Assembly: GCF_028882275.1 (NCBI RefSeq)
Contig: NZ_JARBUT010000012.1
Span: forward strand, 124,001 to 188,000
DNA: 64,000 bases
Direction of reading: 5' to 3'
Source: Nocardiopsis sp. N85
GTDB taxonomy: Bacteria > Actinomycetota > Actinomycetes > Streptosporangiales > Streptosporangiaceae
Positions 35,543 to 43,611 of the stretch are shown here, piece after piece (the first letter of the stretch is position 1; every line of letters starts with the position of its first letter). The translations under genes were made by a program, and so were the position numbers. The notes under the pieces were generated by a model, which saw only the letters and a program-made list of their open reading frames with translations, did not search any database and was not told the DNA's origin.

Positions 35543-36646
35543 TCACCGGGGGGCGGGGACCACGCGCAGGGCGGGGCGGTCCCGGTCCCGGCGGACTCCG
35601 GTGCCGCCTCCCCCGCCGGTCCGGGCGGTGAAGGACAACCCGAACACGAGGGAGTCGAGCTCCGAGAGCGGGATGCGCAGTTCCTCGGCCACCCTTCCCG
35701 GCGTGGTGCCCCTGCCACGGAGCAGCGAGAACACCTTGGGCAGGAGCTGGGAGGTCTCGCGGGCGATCCCGTCCGGCTCGGCGGTGCGGTACCCCATCTC
35801 CGCCAACCGGCGGCAGGTGGACCGGTACTGCCAGTCGGTGAGCAGTTCCAGGTCGTGCAGCCGGTGGGTCAGCGCCATGGCGGAGACCCGCCAGATCGAC
35901 TTGGCCTTGAGGATCTGGTCGACCTGGGCCCCCGCGGGCATGCGGGCCACGACGTCGTCCCGGGGCATGAGGAAGGCGCTGGCGAACCGATTGGCCTCCC
36001 GCTCGGCCTCCGGGCCGCCGAGCGGCCGTTCGTCCCCGTGCATGACCAGATGGCCGAGTTCGTGCGCGCAGTCGAAGCGCCCGCGCTCACCGCTCTTGCC
36101 GGTGTTGAGGAAGACGTAGGGCACCGCGTCGCGCCAGAAGCCGAACGCGTCCACCTCGTGGTGCTCGGTGTCCAGGGAGAACACGCGGATGCCCTGTGCC
36201 TCCAGGAGGTGCACCGTGTTCGGGGTCGCGGTGTCGCCCAGCTCCCACAGCGCGCGCACCGTCTCCGCCGCGTCCTCTGGGGAGGGCCTGCCGTAGGTGG
36301 GGACGTTCGAGGCGGGCAGGGAGAAGTGCCCGCCGAGCCAGTCGTTGAACTCGATCGCCAGCGCGGCCTGGGAGCGGACGGCCTTCTGTTTGCGCATCGA
36401 GGTCTTGGTCCGGGCCCGGAACGCGACCGCCTCGGAGGCCACCTCCTCGACCTCGTCCGCGGCGAAGAACCCCACCGGGAAGCCCAGGGCGTCGGCGATC
36501 CTCCCCAGCGTCTCCTCGGTGGGAACGGCTCGGGCGTTCTCGTAGTTGGACAGGCTCTGCTGCGATATCCCCGTCAGACCCGACAACCGCGTCAGGGTGA
36601 GCGCCCGGCGCTCCCGTGCGAGTCGGATGCGTGACGGCGTGACCAT
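35543..36646 (-). CDS. XRE regulator fused to an ImmA/IrrE metallopeptidase
   Basis: A 367-residue protein. Residues about 5-62 form an XRE helix-turn-helix (TRLSGLTGISQQSLSNYEN). Residues about 155-250 form an ImmA/IrrE zinc peptidase with HELGH (His195, Glu196, His199) and a following Glu in EREANRFASAFLMP. Such proteins repress their own operon and are relieved by, or cleave, a partner under stress, in phage induction or in toxin-antitoxin units. The gene follows an unknown 223-residue protein on the same strand (58-base gap). The ATG at 36646 has only a weak ribosome site. A 46-base inverted repeat upstream of the pair is the likely operator. Confidence 0.88.
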   Translation of the reverse strand: MVTPSRIRLARERRALTLTRLSGLTGISQQSLSNYENARAVPTEETLGRIADALGFPVGFFAADEVEEVASEAVAFRARTKTSMRKQKAVRSQAALAIEFNDWLGGHFSLPASNVPTYGRPSPEDAAETVRALWELGDTATPNTVHLLEAQGIRVFSLDTEHHEVDAFGFWRDAVPYVFLNTGKSGERGRFDCAHELGHLVMHGDERPLGGPEAEREANRFASAFLMPRDDVVARMPAGAQVDQILKAKSIWRVSAMALTHRLHDLELLTDWQYRSTCRRLAEMGYRTAEPDGIARETSQLLPKVFSLLRGRGTTPGRVAEELRIPLSELDSLVFGLSFTARTGGGGGTGVRRDRDRPALRVVPAPR

Positions 36647-36704
36647 GGTGTGCGCTGCCCTGTCGGTTGTGGGCCCGGCGGGGCCGCCACCGGGCTGTTC
36701 GTCG

Positions 36705-37376
36705 CTAACGGAAGTCGACGGGGACGTCGATCGGCTCCATCCCCGCACCGCTCTCCGGGAAGACCACGCTCCCGATCGTCACTTCGGGGAACAGGATGCG
36801 GTCGTGCCAGGAGGTGATGTACCCACGCTCGTCGGGCGGGCGCGGGCGGGACAGTTCACTATGCCAGACCACGAGGTCGCTGTCGGGCACAGGCCTGCGG
36901 TGGGTCAAGAGGATCCACACCTCCAGCCCGTCCAGGTCGGAGGGTTCCGCCGGGGGCGGGAGGAGCGCCTCGGGCAGGCCGGGTAGGGAGAGTTGCTCGA
37001 ACGCGGTCTCGTCCGTGAGGAGGTGGCGTCCGTTGGGGCCGCGCGGGTGCTGACTGTGCGGCACCGCGTCCGGTTTTCCGGTGTTGGCGTCGCCGCTCAG
37101 GGTCTGGAAGCCGATGGTGCGCTCGGGGTTGACGGTGAGGTCGATCTGGAGGTGGCTGACGTTCTCCCAGCCGTACCGGACCTTCTGCTCGGACCGCAGG
37201 GCGGCGAGCCGTTCGTGGTAGGCGTACTGGCCGGAGGCGGTCCTGCCGTGGCTCTCGGTCACCCGGCGCAGACCCGCCTCGCTCATGCGCAGGGCCTTCT
37301 CCATGACCGGCCAGGAGGTGCCCAGGAGGGCGAGTCGGTCGTCCCGTCGTGGGGCTTCGTGTGCGGCGATCGGCAA
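36705..37376 (-). CDS. Unknown partner of an XRE/ImmA-type regulator
   Basis: A 223-residue protein. A TTG start at 37376 was chosen because GAGAGGTG lies five bases upstream; an ATG at 37304 would give a shorter form. The N-terminal third is helical and basic, and the rest is beta-rich and proline-rich (LDGLEVWILLTHRRPVPDSD, VTIGSVVFPE). No family was recognised. Being first in a two-gene unit with an XRE/ImmA protein, it may be its regulatory target or a toxin-like component; similar pairs recur in actinomycetes. No signal peptide or membrane helix is present. Confidence 0.65.
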   Translation of the reverse strand: MPIAAHEAPRRDDRLALLGTSWPVMEKALRMSEAGLRRVTESHGRTASGQYAYHERLAALRSEQKVRYGWENVSHLQIDLTVNPERTIGFQTLSGDANTGKPDAVPHSQHPRGPNGRHLLTDETAFEQLSLPGLPEALLPPPAEPSDLDGLEVWILLTHRRPVPDSDLVVWHSELSRPRPPDERGYITSWHDRILFPEVTIGSVVFPESGAGMEPIDVPVDFR

Positions 37377-37398
37377 GGGACACCTCTCGAAGTCTGTG

Positions 37399-37444
37399 CA
37401 CTTGAAGAAATCCTACCGCGATCGTGGTCGGATTTCTTCAAGTG
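37399..37444. promoter_or_regulatory. 46-base inverted repeat, probable operator
   Basis: CACTTGAAGAAATCC (37399-37413) is repeated exactly in inverted form as GGATTTCTTCAAGTG (37430-37444), with a 16-base spacer that itself has ACC...GGT symmetry. It begins 22 bases before the TTG start of the minus-strand operon and is A/T-richer than its surroundings, so it probably overlaps the promoter and binds the XRE regulator encoded there. Confidence 0.7.
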
Positions 37445-37474
37445 GAAGGCGGAGTGGGGGCGTCGGTGCCGTCC

Positions 37475-37990
37475 ATGATGCCCCGCGCCTCCGACGATCC
37501 GCCGCCGAACGCCGTTGACCGGGGAGGGGCGGTCCCTTCCGGATTCCGGGGCGCGGGGTCTCCGGCGATTCCGAACCTGCGAGCGGGGGACGCCCGCCCG
37601 GGTGGGACCGTCCGTGGAGACGAGAAGGTCGTCGGTCACCCGCCCGAGCGGTCGCCGCCGCCCCGGCCCGGGTCGGCCAGGCGGTTCGGAAGAAGGGTCC
37701 GGCCCGTGGGCGGCGATCATCCCGGGGCCGCCAGGGTCGACACCGCCGAGCGCCTCGCCGCGCGACCCGTCAACGAGGGGAGGGACGGGAGCCCGGGAAC
37801 GCGAACCGACACCCGGGTCTTCGGCCGGATCACGGCCGATGCGGCTCTCGCGGACAGGTGTGAGGAGGACGCGATGGCGGTGGTGTGCGCGCTCGCGCGC
37901 GGCACCGGGCATCCCGGGCCGCTGCGGGAGATCGCCGCGCGAAGCGACGGTGCCCCAGGCGACCTGGCCCGGATCCCGGCCCGGGTGTGA
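37475..37990 (+). CDS. Doubtful ORF of 171 codons
   Basis: The frame from the ATG at 37475 keeps high third-position GC up to its stop at 37990, but the first half is Pro/Arg/Gly-rich without clear structure, and only the last 70 residues (TADAALADRCEEDAMAVV..., PLREIAARSDG) look like a folded helical protein. No ribosome site, family or partner is visible. The stretch to 38277 beyond it holds nothing recognisable. It may be a gene remnant. Confidence 0.25.
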   Translation: MMPRASDDPPPNAVDRGGAVPSGFRGAGSPAIPNLRAGDARPGGTVRGDEKVVGHPPERSPPPRPGSARRFGRRVRPVGGDHPGAARVDTAERLAARPVNEGRDGSPGTRTDTRVFGRITADAALADRCEEDAMAVVCALARGTGHPGPLREIAARSDGAPGDLARIPARV

Positions 37991-38277
37991 GGGATCGGCG
38001 GCGCCGTGCTCCCGTGGGACTCGTGGCGGAGGCCGGAGGTCGCCCTTCGCCACGGGCCGTGGTCGTACGCCCTCGGTGGTCCCCGTGCCACGCGACCGGT
38101 TTCGTGCCCTCGGCCGCCGGCATGGAGCGCTATCGGGGGTGGAGGGCGACCCGGGAGGCCTCCTCCGGTTCGACCGTGCCGTTCAGGGCCGTGACCGGGG
38201 AGCGGACCCGTCGCCTCCGTCCGGTGACGGGGTGGCCGTGAGGAGGATGCCACCGTTCTCCCGGCGTCGTGCTCCGG

Positions 38278-38712
38278 TCAGCGGGTGTGGAAGTCCGCGA
38301 GGTCGATGGGCGGCGCGGCCGTGAACTCGACGCCGAGTTCGGGTGGCAGGGGTTCGCCCGAGGCGGCGTCGGTGCAGTGGGCGTCGAACATCTCGGCCTC
38401 GTCGAGGGGGACGAGGGTGTGGGCGGCGACCCGCCAGCCGCGGACGATCTTGACCGGGATGTCGACCCCGTTCGGGAGGGTGTGGGAGATCCGGTCGGTG
38501 AAGGTGCGCATGATCAGCGCCGCCGTTCGGCCGCCGGCGAGGGTGGTGGTCAGCCGTTCCACCACCGGGGGGTGGCCGAGGTCCCACCCTCCGTGGCGGA
38601 GGGCGATCGTGGTGGACATCGTATGGCCGGTGTGCAGGGTGAGGATGTGGTGTCGGCCGGGCAGATCCCGCAGGAGCGCGGACAACAGGATGCGGGCACG
38701 TGAGGTGAGCAT
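38278..38712 (-). CDS. Hypothetical 144-residue protein
   Basis: The frame from the ATG at 38712 begins MLTSRARILLSALLRDLPG and contains HHILTLHTGHTMSTTIALRHGGWDLG and LPNGVDIPVKIVRGWRV, a mix of strands and helices with normal codon use. No family, signal or membrane helix was recognised. No Shine-Dalgarno sequence is visible before the ATG; leaderless initiation is possible. It follows chrA on the same strand, separated by a terminator hairpin, so it is probably transcribed on its own. Confidence 0.5.
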   Translation of the reverse strand: MLTSRARILLSALLRDLPGRHHILTLHTGHTMSTTIALRHGGWDLGHPPVVERLTTTLAGGRTAALIMRTFTDRISHTLPNGVDIPVKIVRGWRVAAHTLVPLDEAEMFDAHCTDAASGEPLPPELGVEFTAAPPIDLADFHTR

Positions 38713-38792
38713 GTTCTGAGTATGTGCGCGCGGATCGGGCCGGATCGGGTTGTCCACAGGGCGGATTCCGCGCACGTTGGGGCGGTCGGAAT

Positions 38793-38812
38793 CCCCCTCC
38801 TTCGGGAGGGGG
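38793..38812 (-). terminator. TTCG-tetraloop hairpin after chrA
   Basis: CCCCCTCC (38793-38800) and GGAGGGGG (38805-38812) form an uninterrupted 8-bp stem closed by a TTCG tetraloop, six bases past the chrA stop (38819, minus strand). A related but weaker hairpin built round CTTCGG lies at 59798-59820. Confidence 0.7.
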
Positions 38813-38818
38813 AGGAAG

Positions 38819-40039
38819 TCACAGCGCCAGGAACCCGACCGCGCTGGCGCCCAGGACCACCGCCCAGGCGGGCGTGCGCCACACGGCCAGCGCCACGAAC
38901 GCGACGGAGGCCACCGCCATCGTGGCCGGTGAGACCACGCCCTGGGTGAAGACCGGGTCGTACAGGGCGGCGCCGAGGATCCCCACGACCGCCGCACCGG
39001 CTCCGGCCACGGCGCCACGCGCACGCGTGGCGGTGCGCAGCCGTTCCCACAGGGGCAGCGTGCCCACGAGCAGCAGCGCCGAGGGCAGGAAGATCGCGGT
39101 CAGGGCGATCGCCGCGCCCAGGAGCGGGCTCCCGGCCACGGGTGTCAGCGCGCCCAGGTAGGCGGAGAAGGTGAACAGCGGTCCGGGTACGGCCTGGGCC
39201 GCACCGTAGCCCGCGAGGAAGGACTCGTGGTCCACCCGGCCGGTGCCCACCACCTCGGCCTCCAACAGCGGCAGCACGACGTGTCCGCCGCCGAAGACCA
39301 GCGATCCGGCCCGGTAGAAGCCGTCCGCCAGCCCCACGGCGGGACCCGTGGTCAGCGCGGCGAGCACGGGCAGGCCCACCAGCAGGGCGGCGAAGACCGC
39401 AAGGCACATCACGGCGGTCCCGCGCCCCACGGGGACATCGCCGGCGTCCGCCCCGTTCTCGGGGGAACCGGTCGCGCGCAGCCAGAACAGGCCCAGCACG
39501 CCGCCCACGAGGATCGCCGCGACCTGGCTGAGGGCGGAGGGCAGCAGCAGGACCAGGACCAGGGCCACCACGGCGATCGCGGCCTGCCGTTTTCCCGCCG
39601 CCAGGCTGCCGGCCATGCCCACCACGGCGTGGGCGACCACGGCCACCGCAGCCGCCTTCAACCCCAGCAACCAGCCGGCCCCCGGCTCGGCGCCCACGGC
39701 CTGCACGCCCAAGGCGAAGGCCACCAGCAGCACCGCCGAGGGCAGGGTGAAGGCCACCCAGGCCGCGGCCATCCCCGCGTATCCGGCCCGGCGCAGGCCG
39801 ATGGCCATACCGGCCTGGCTGGAGGCGGGGCCGGGCAGGAACTGACACAGCGCCACCAGGTCCGCGTAGGCCTCCTCGGTCATCCAGCGGCGCCGCACCA
39901 CGAACGCCTCGCGGAAGTAGCCCAGGTGCGCCACCGGCCCGCCGAACGAGGTCGACCCCAGCACCAGGAAGGCGCGGAACACCTCGCCGGCGCTTCCGCG
40001 CCCGGTCCCGGGGCGCTCCTCCACGGTCTCCCCGCTCAT
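38819..40039 (-). CDS. chrA: Chromate transporter
   Basis: A 406-residue, two-domain membrane protein of the CHR family (long form, about twelve helices in two homologous halves). Signatures seen include FLVLGSTSFGGPVAHLGYF at the start of the first half, CQFLPGPASSQ, and in the second half GGGHVVLPLLE and AAQAVPGPLFTFSAYLG. ChrA exports chromate using the proton-motive force and gives resistance. The ATG at 40039 follows GAGGGTG. No chrB-like regulator is adjacent. A TTCG hairpin terminates the gene. Confidence 0.92.
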   Translation of the reverse strand: MSGETVEERPGTGRGSAGEVFRAFLVLGSTSFGGPVAHLGYFREAFVVRRRWMTEEAYADLVALCQFLPGPASSQAGMAIGLRRAGYAGMAAAWVAFTLPSAVLLVAFALGVQAVGAEPGAGWLLGLKAAAVAVVAHAVVGMAGSLAAGKRQAAIAVVALVLVLLLPSALSQVAAILVGGVLGLFWLRATGSPENGADAGDVPVGRGTAVMCLAVFAALLVGLPVLAALTTGPAVGLADGFYRAGSLVFGGGHVVLPLLEAEVVGTGRVDHESFLAGYGAAQAVPGPLFTFSAYLGALTPVAGSPLLGAAIALTAIFLPSALLLVGTLPLWERLRTATRARGAVAGAGAAVVGILGAALYDPVFTQGVVSPATMAVASVAFVALAVWRTPAWAVVLGASAVGFLAL

Positions 40040-40516
40040 CCGCGCACCCTCGGCGGAGCGGACCCCGAAGGCGTCGGTGATGAGTGCACGGTAGGGCTCC
40101 TTCTCGGGGCGACGTCCTCTGCGGACACCTGGTCCGATGTCGTCGGACGATATCGACCTGGAGCGTGGGGCCGTCGAACGGGGGCGCCGGACGCGGCCGA
40201 GGGCCTCGCTCCCCTCGTGATCGACGCGGGCGGAGCCGCCCCCGGCGCGGACGACGGTGGCCGACGAACGGCGTCGCCCCGACGTTCCCACATCGACGGG
40301 TCGGTCGAGGTGGCGTGGACACGGCACGCCACGAAATCGGAGGTGAACGATCACCTGTTGCTGGAGCCGCATGAGCGATGCCGGTCGTCGGGCAGGTCGC
40401 CCGGGGCGTGGGGAGATCACCGACCGGCACGTGTCCCCGGGGGTGCGGATCCCGGTGGCCCGCGCGTGGACGCGGCCGCCCGATGCCTTCGCCGAGGGGC
40501 GATGGCACCGGGGTGG
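40040..40516. other. Intergenic stretch, 477 bases, no gene seen
   Basis: All open frames here are GC-rich artefacts with Arg/Pro/Ala bias and no ribosome site. The part near 40040-40120 should hold the chrA promoter. No repeat, hairpin of note or RNA gene was recognised. Confidence 0.4.
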
Positions 40517-41248
40517 TCAGGCGGGTTTGCGCAGGACGGTGATGCCGTCGCGGTACCTGGCGACCGTGTACTGGTCGCGCTCGCCCCACGAACGACGCTG
40601 TTCGACGACCTCCAGGCCGGCGTCGGTCGCCCAGCGGGCGAAGGCCTCGGGGGAGACGTCGGAACGGTTGCCGTCGTCGCGCCAGCGCCGCTGGCTGATC
40701 CAGCGTTGGGCGACGTGGCCCGGACGGCCGGTGCGTCGGGTCAATGGGGCCAGGCGCAGCGACCAGTCGGGCTTGCCGGCGTGGTGGACGACCGCTGTCG
40801 CCCCCGGGGCCATGACCCGGGCCATCTCTCCGAGATAGCCGGTGATGACGTCCGGGTCCAGGTGGACGAAGACGTCGAAGGACCACACGAACGCGATGGA
40901 GGCGTCGGAGACGGGGTCCATGCCGCTGTCGGCGGTGTGGTGGACGCGCAGGCCGGGGCGGTCGGCGAACCGTTCGCGGCAGTGGTCGAGGCAGGTCTCG
41001 TTGACGTCGACGATCCACACGTACGGGGAGTGGTCCAGCAGGTGCTCGGTCCATCGGCCGTGGCCGGGGCCGATCTCCAGGGAGGCGCCTCGGGAGGCGC
41101 CCGGGACGAGCAGGGCGTCGATGAGCGAGGACTTCCACTCCTCGTAGGGCTGTCCGCAGTGGGCCGCCATGAAGGACCACTCGTCGCCGTTCTTGTCCCA
41201 GGAGTGCTTTTTACCCCATGTGCTGCGATTCCATTCGACGGTGGGCAT
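40517..41248 (-). CDS. Class I SAM-dependent methyltransferase
   Basis: A 243-residue protein with motif I LEIGPGHGRWTEHLL binding SAM, an acidic end of strand 2 (VWIVDVN), motif II-like SIAFVWSFDVFVHL and the following GYLGEMARVMAPGATAVVHH. These are typical of small-molecule or peptide methyltransferases of the Methyltransf_11/25 groups; the substrate is not evident. The start is well supported by GGAAGAGAAG before the ATG at 41248. It stands alone with A/T-rich DNA upstream. Confidence 0.85.
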   Translation of the reverse strand: MPTVEWNRSTWGKKHSWDKNGDEWSFMAAHCGQPYEEWKSSLIDALLVPGASRGASLEIGPGHGRWTEHLLDHSPYVWIVDVNETCLDHCRERFADRPGLRVHHTADSGMDPVSDASIAFVWSFDVFVHLDPDVITGYLGEMARVMAPGATAVVHHAGKPDWSLRLAPLTRRTGRPGHVAQRWISQRRWRDDGNRSDVSPEAFARWATDAGLEVVEQRRSWGERDQYTVARYRDGITVLRKPA

Positions 41249-41841
41249 TTCTTCTCTTCCTTGTGCTTTTTCGGCTGATGCACATTTTCCTCGATGGGAG
41301 AAAGTGCGGTTCGCAGCCTACAGTCGATGAAGCGGAAAGGTGTTCTCTCTTCTTTCCCCGGTGGAATCCACCTGTTCCCACGACGCCCTGACGCGGGCTT
41401 TCGCCGCCCGGTCGGGCGGTGCGGCGTTCTGGGATCCGTGTCGTTCCGGGGCGCGCCGCCCGTGGTTCAAGGCGATCGCCGACGCCGCGCCGGTGCGCGG
41501 AGGTCGCGCGGCCAAGTCCCGCCGTCCCTTTCCGGCGGAAGAGGCGTTCACGTGATCGAACGTAGTGGTTTCAGGACGGCCTCGCGCGATTTTCCCAAAA
41601 AAGATCATGAAAACATGTGATCTACGCTATAAAGATGGCATATCGGTCATTGAATCCTCATCCCAGCCGGTCGACGGGGTGCCGATGACGCATCGTGCGC
41701 GTCATGTCCCGGAGGCCGCGCGACGAGCAGGGCCGACCGGGGTACGGACGCGCGCGACGTGACCCGGGTGGTACGGGGTGGCGCCGGGAGACGATAGGAA
41801 AGAGGGCGGTCCCCGCACACGTACGAACACGGAGAGCCCTC
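41249..41841. promoter_or_regulatory. 593-base intergenic region between divergent genes
   Basis: There is no convincing gene. An A/T-rich patch at about 41590-41650 (AAAAAAGATCATGAAAAC, then GCTATAAAGATGG) contains TATAAA and is the likeliest promoter zone. At 41793-41803 the block CGATAGGAAAG precedes the gene at 41842; it recurs as CGATAGGAAAG at 43514-43524 before the downstream paralogue. Confidence 0.4.
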
Positions 41842-43476
41842 ATGACCACCGCGCCCCCCGCCCCGACACCTCGGCCCGTACCCGACCCGGAGCGGGAGGA
41901 CGCGCTGCTGGAGGAGTTGGTCCGGCTGCTGGTGGCGGAGGCGCCCGCGGGGTGGCGGATGATCTCCTACCGGGCCGCGCCCGTCGGCGGACCCGAGTGG
42001 GGGCGGCTGGGGGTGGTCACCGCCGAGGGACGCGAGACCGCCCCGGTGCCGCCGGTCTCCCTGAATCCCGTGGTCGAGCGGCTGAAGGACCTCTGGTACG
42101 TGCCGGGCGAGGGCACGTGGCTGGACATGCGTCTGGTGATCGAGGCGCCGGGCCGCCACACCGTGGAGTACGACCACGTCGGCTGCCCGCCGCCGGCGGA
42201 GGCCTACCCGGTCCTGTCGTTGTGGGAGTGGGAGAGGTACCCGCGCGATGAGGAGCACGTACCGCGGTGGTGGCGGGAGACCCTGGAGAAGGTCCGCGGC
42301 CTGGACGTCGAGGCCCTGCGGGGCGAGTTCGCCGCCCTGGTGACGGGGGCGTTGGAGCACGAGGGGCTGACAGTCCTGGGCCGGCGGACGTCGTCGCTGC
42401 GCCTGCTCACCCCCGAGGGACGCCCACTCGCCCTGCACGACATCGACCCGTTGTTCGTCCGGACCTTGCCCGACCGGCTCTTCACCGGCCCCGCCCCCGA
42501 GCCGAACGCCCCCCTGGCGCGGGACACGGCCGCGAAGTTCGTGCGCGCCGTTCTGCGGAGGGCCCGTGACCGGGGCCGGGGACACCGGGGCGATGGCCCG
42601 GACACGGCGGTCGGCGCGGTGGTGGCCGAGCTGGCGCGCCGGGGTGTGCGGTCGTTCGTCACCGACGCCGACGTGCTCGTCCTCTCCGGGGTCGACGGCC
42701 CTGGCGCGCGCACCGACCTCACCCCGTTCCGCGAACGGGCGCGGGACGCTTTCGAGGGGCGAGTGGAGGAGGCCGCGTCCTGGTACGCGGACCGGGTGAC
42801 GGCGTGGTTCGGGCGCTCGCGGGCGGAGGAGGGCGCGGAGCCCTTCGATCACCGGCTGCGGGTGTCCCTCAGGACGGGGAGAGCGCCCTTTCGCCTGTTC
42901 CCCGACCGGGGTCTGCGCCCGGAGACGGGTCTGTACCAGTGGGTGGTACTGGACGGCCCGTTGGGCCCCGGGGACCTGGAGGGGACGGTGTACGGGGATT
43001 CGGCGCGGCCGTACGCCGAGGTGCACGCCGAGGCGGTGCGGCGTTCGATCGCGGAGCCGGTCGAGACCGTGCAGGGGTGGGTCGACGGAGCACGTCTGGT
43101 CACGGTGAAGGGGGCGCACCCGTACGTGGCGGCGCAGACGCACGTGCTGGAGCGGCACACCGGGGAACTGGCGCACGGGGCGATCGTGGCGTTCCCCGAC
43201 GCGCGGACGGTGCTCGCGCACCCGCTGGGTCAGGGCGATCCGATCGCGGCCATGGAGGGGCTCAACGGTCTGCTGGCCCAGTGGCCGAGGGAGGTGGGCT
43301 GGGAGGTCGACGCGACCCGGTCGTACTGGTGGCACCCCTCGTCCCGGGAGCGGGCCGACGAGACCGACCTTCCGGATCTGCGCCCGGTCGGGGTGAAGGT
43401 CGACCACGGGCTCAGGTCGGTGTCCCTGCTCACCTCCGATGAGGAGTTCACGACGCTGATCCCCTCCTTGATGTGA
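41842..43476 (+). CDS. Two-domain protein, first of a tandem paralogous pair
   Basis: A 544-residue soluble protein; the ATG follows GGAGAG. The N-terminal 160 residues resemble YezG/DUF600-type immunity domains, with APAGWRMISYRAAPVGG, GTWLDMRLVI and the conserved ending RYPRDEEHVPRWW. The C-terminal half resembles DUF1444-like domains: HPYVAAQTHVLERH, GAIVAFPDARTVLAHPLGQ and LLTSDEEFTTLI. A middle helical region has variable sequence. It is about 35-40% similar by eye to the next gene, sharing domain order and leader. A protective or immunity role is a guess from the YezG resemblance; no toxin is adjacent. Confidence 0.6.
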   Translation: MTTAPPAPTPRPVPDPEREDALLEELVRLLVAEAPAGWRMISYRAAPVGGPEWGRLGVVTAEGRETAPVPPVSLNPVVERLKDLWYVPGEGTWLDMRLVIEAPGRHTVEYDHVGCPPPAEAYPVLSLWEWERYPRDEEHVPRWWRETLEKVRGLDVEALRGEFAALVTGALEHEGLTVLGRRTSSLRLLTPEGRPLALHDIDPLFVRTLPDRLFTGPAPEPNAPLARDTAAKFVRAVLRRARDRGRGHRGDGPDTAVGAVVAELARRGVRSFVTDADVLVLSGVDGPGARTDLTPFRERARDAFEGRVEEAASWYADRVTAWFGRSRAEEGAEPFDHRLRVSLRTGRAPFRLFPDRGLRPETGLYQWVVLDGPLGPGDLEGTVYGDSARPYAEVHAEAVRRSIAEPVETVQGWVDGARLVTVKGAHPYVAAQTHVLERHTGELAHGAIVAFPDARTVLAHPLGQGDPIAAMEGLNGLLAQWPREVGWEVDATRSYWWHPSSRERADETDLPDLRPVGVKVDHGLRSVSLLTSDEEFTTLIPSLM

Positions 43477-43611
43477 GCCGGACGGTTCCCGGGACGCCGG
43501 TGCCGCCGGGAACCGATAGGAAAGGGGGTGATCGGTGCGAACCGTCGACCTCCTCCCCGCCCTTCGGCGAGGGGTCCGCACCCCCCGACCAGATGAACAC
43601 GGAGAGCCCCC

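Noticed and set aside
38713-41180. Very long minus-strand frame (876 codons) across chrA and the methyltransferase
   Set aside because: It is an Arg/Pro/Gly-rich shadow frame; two well-recognised families lie in the other frames of the same strand.
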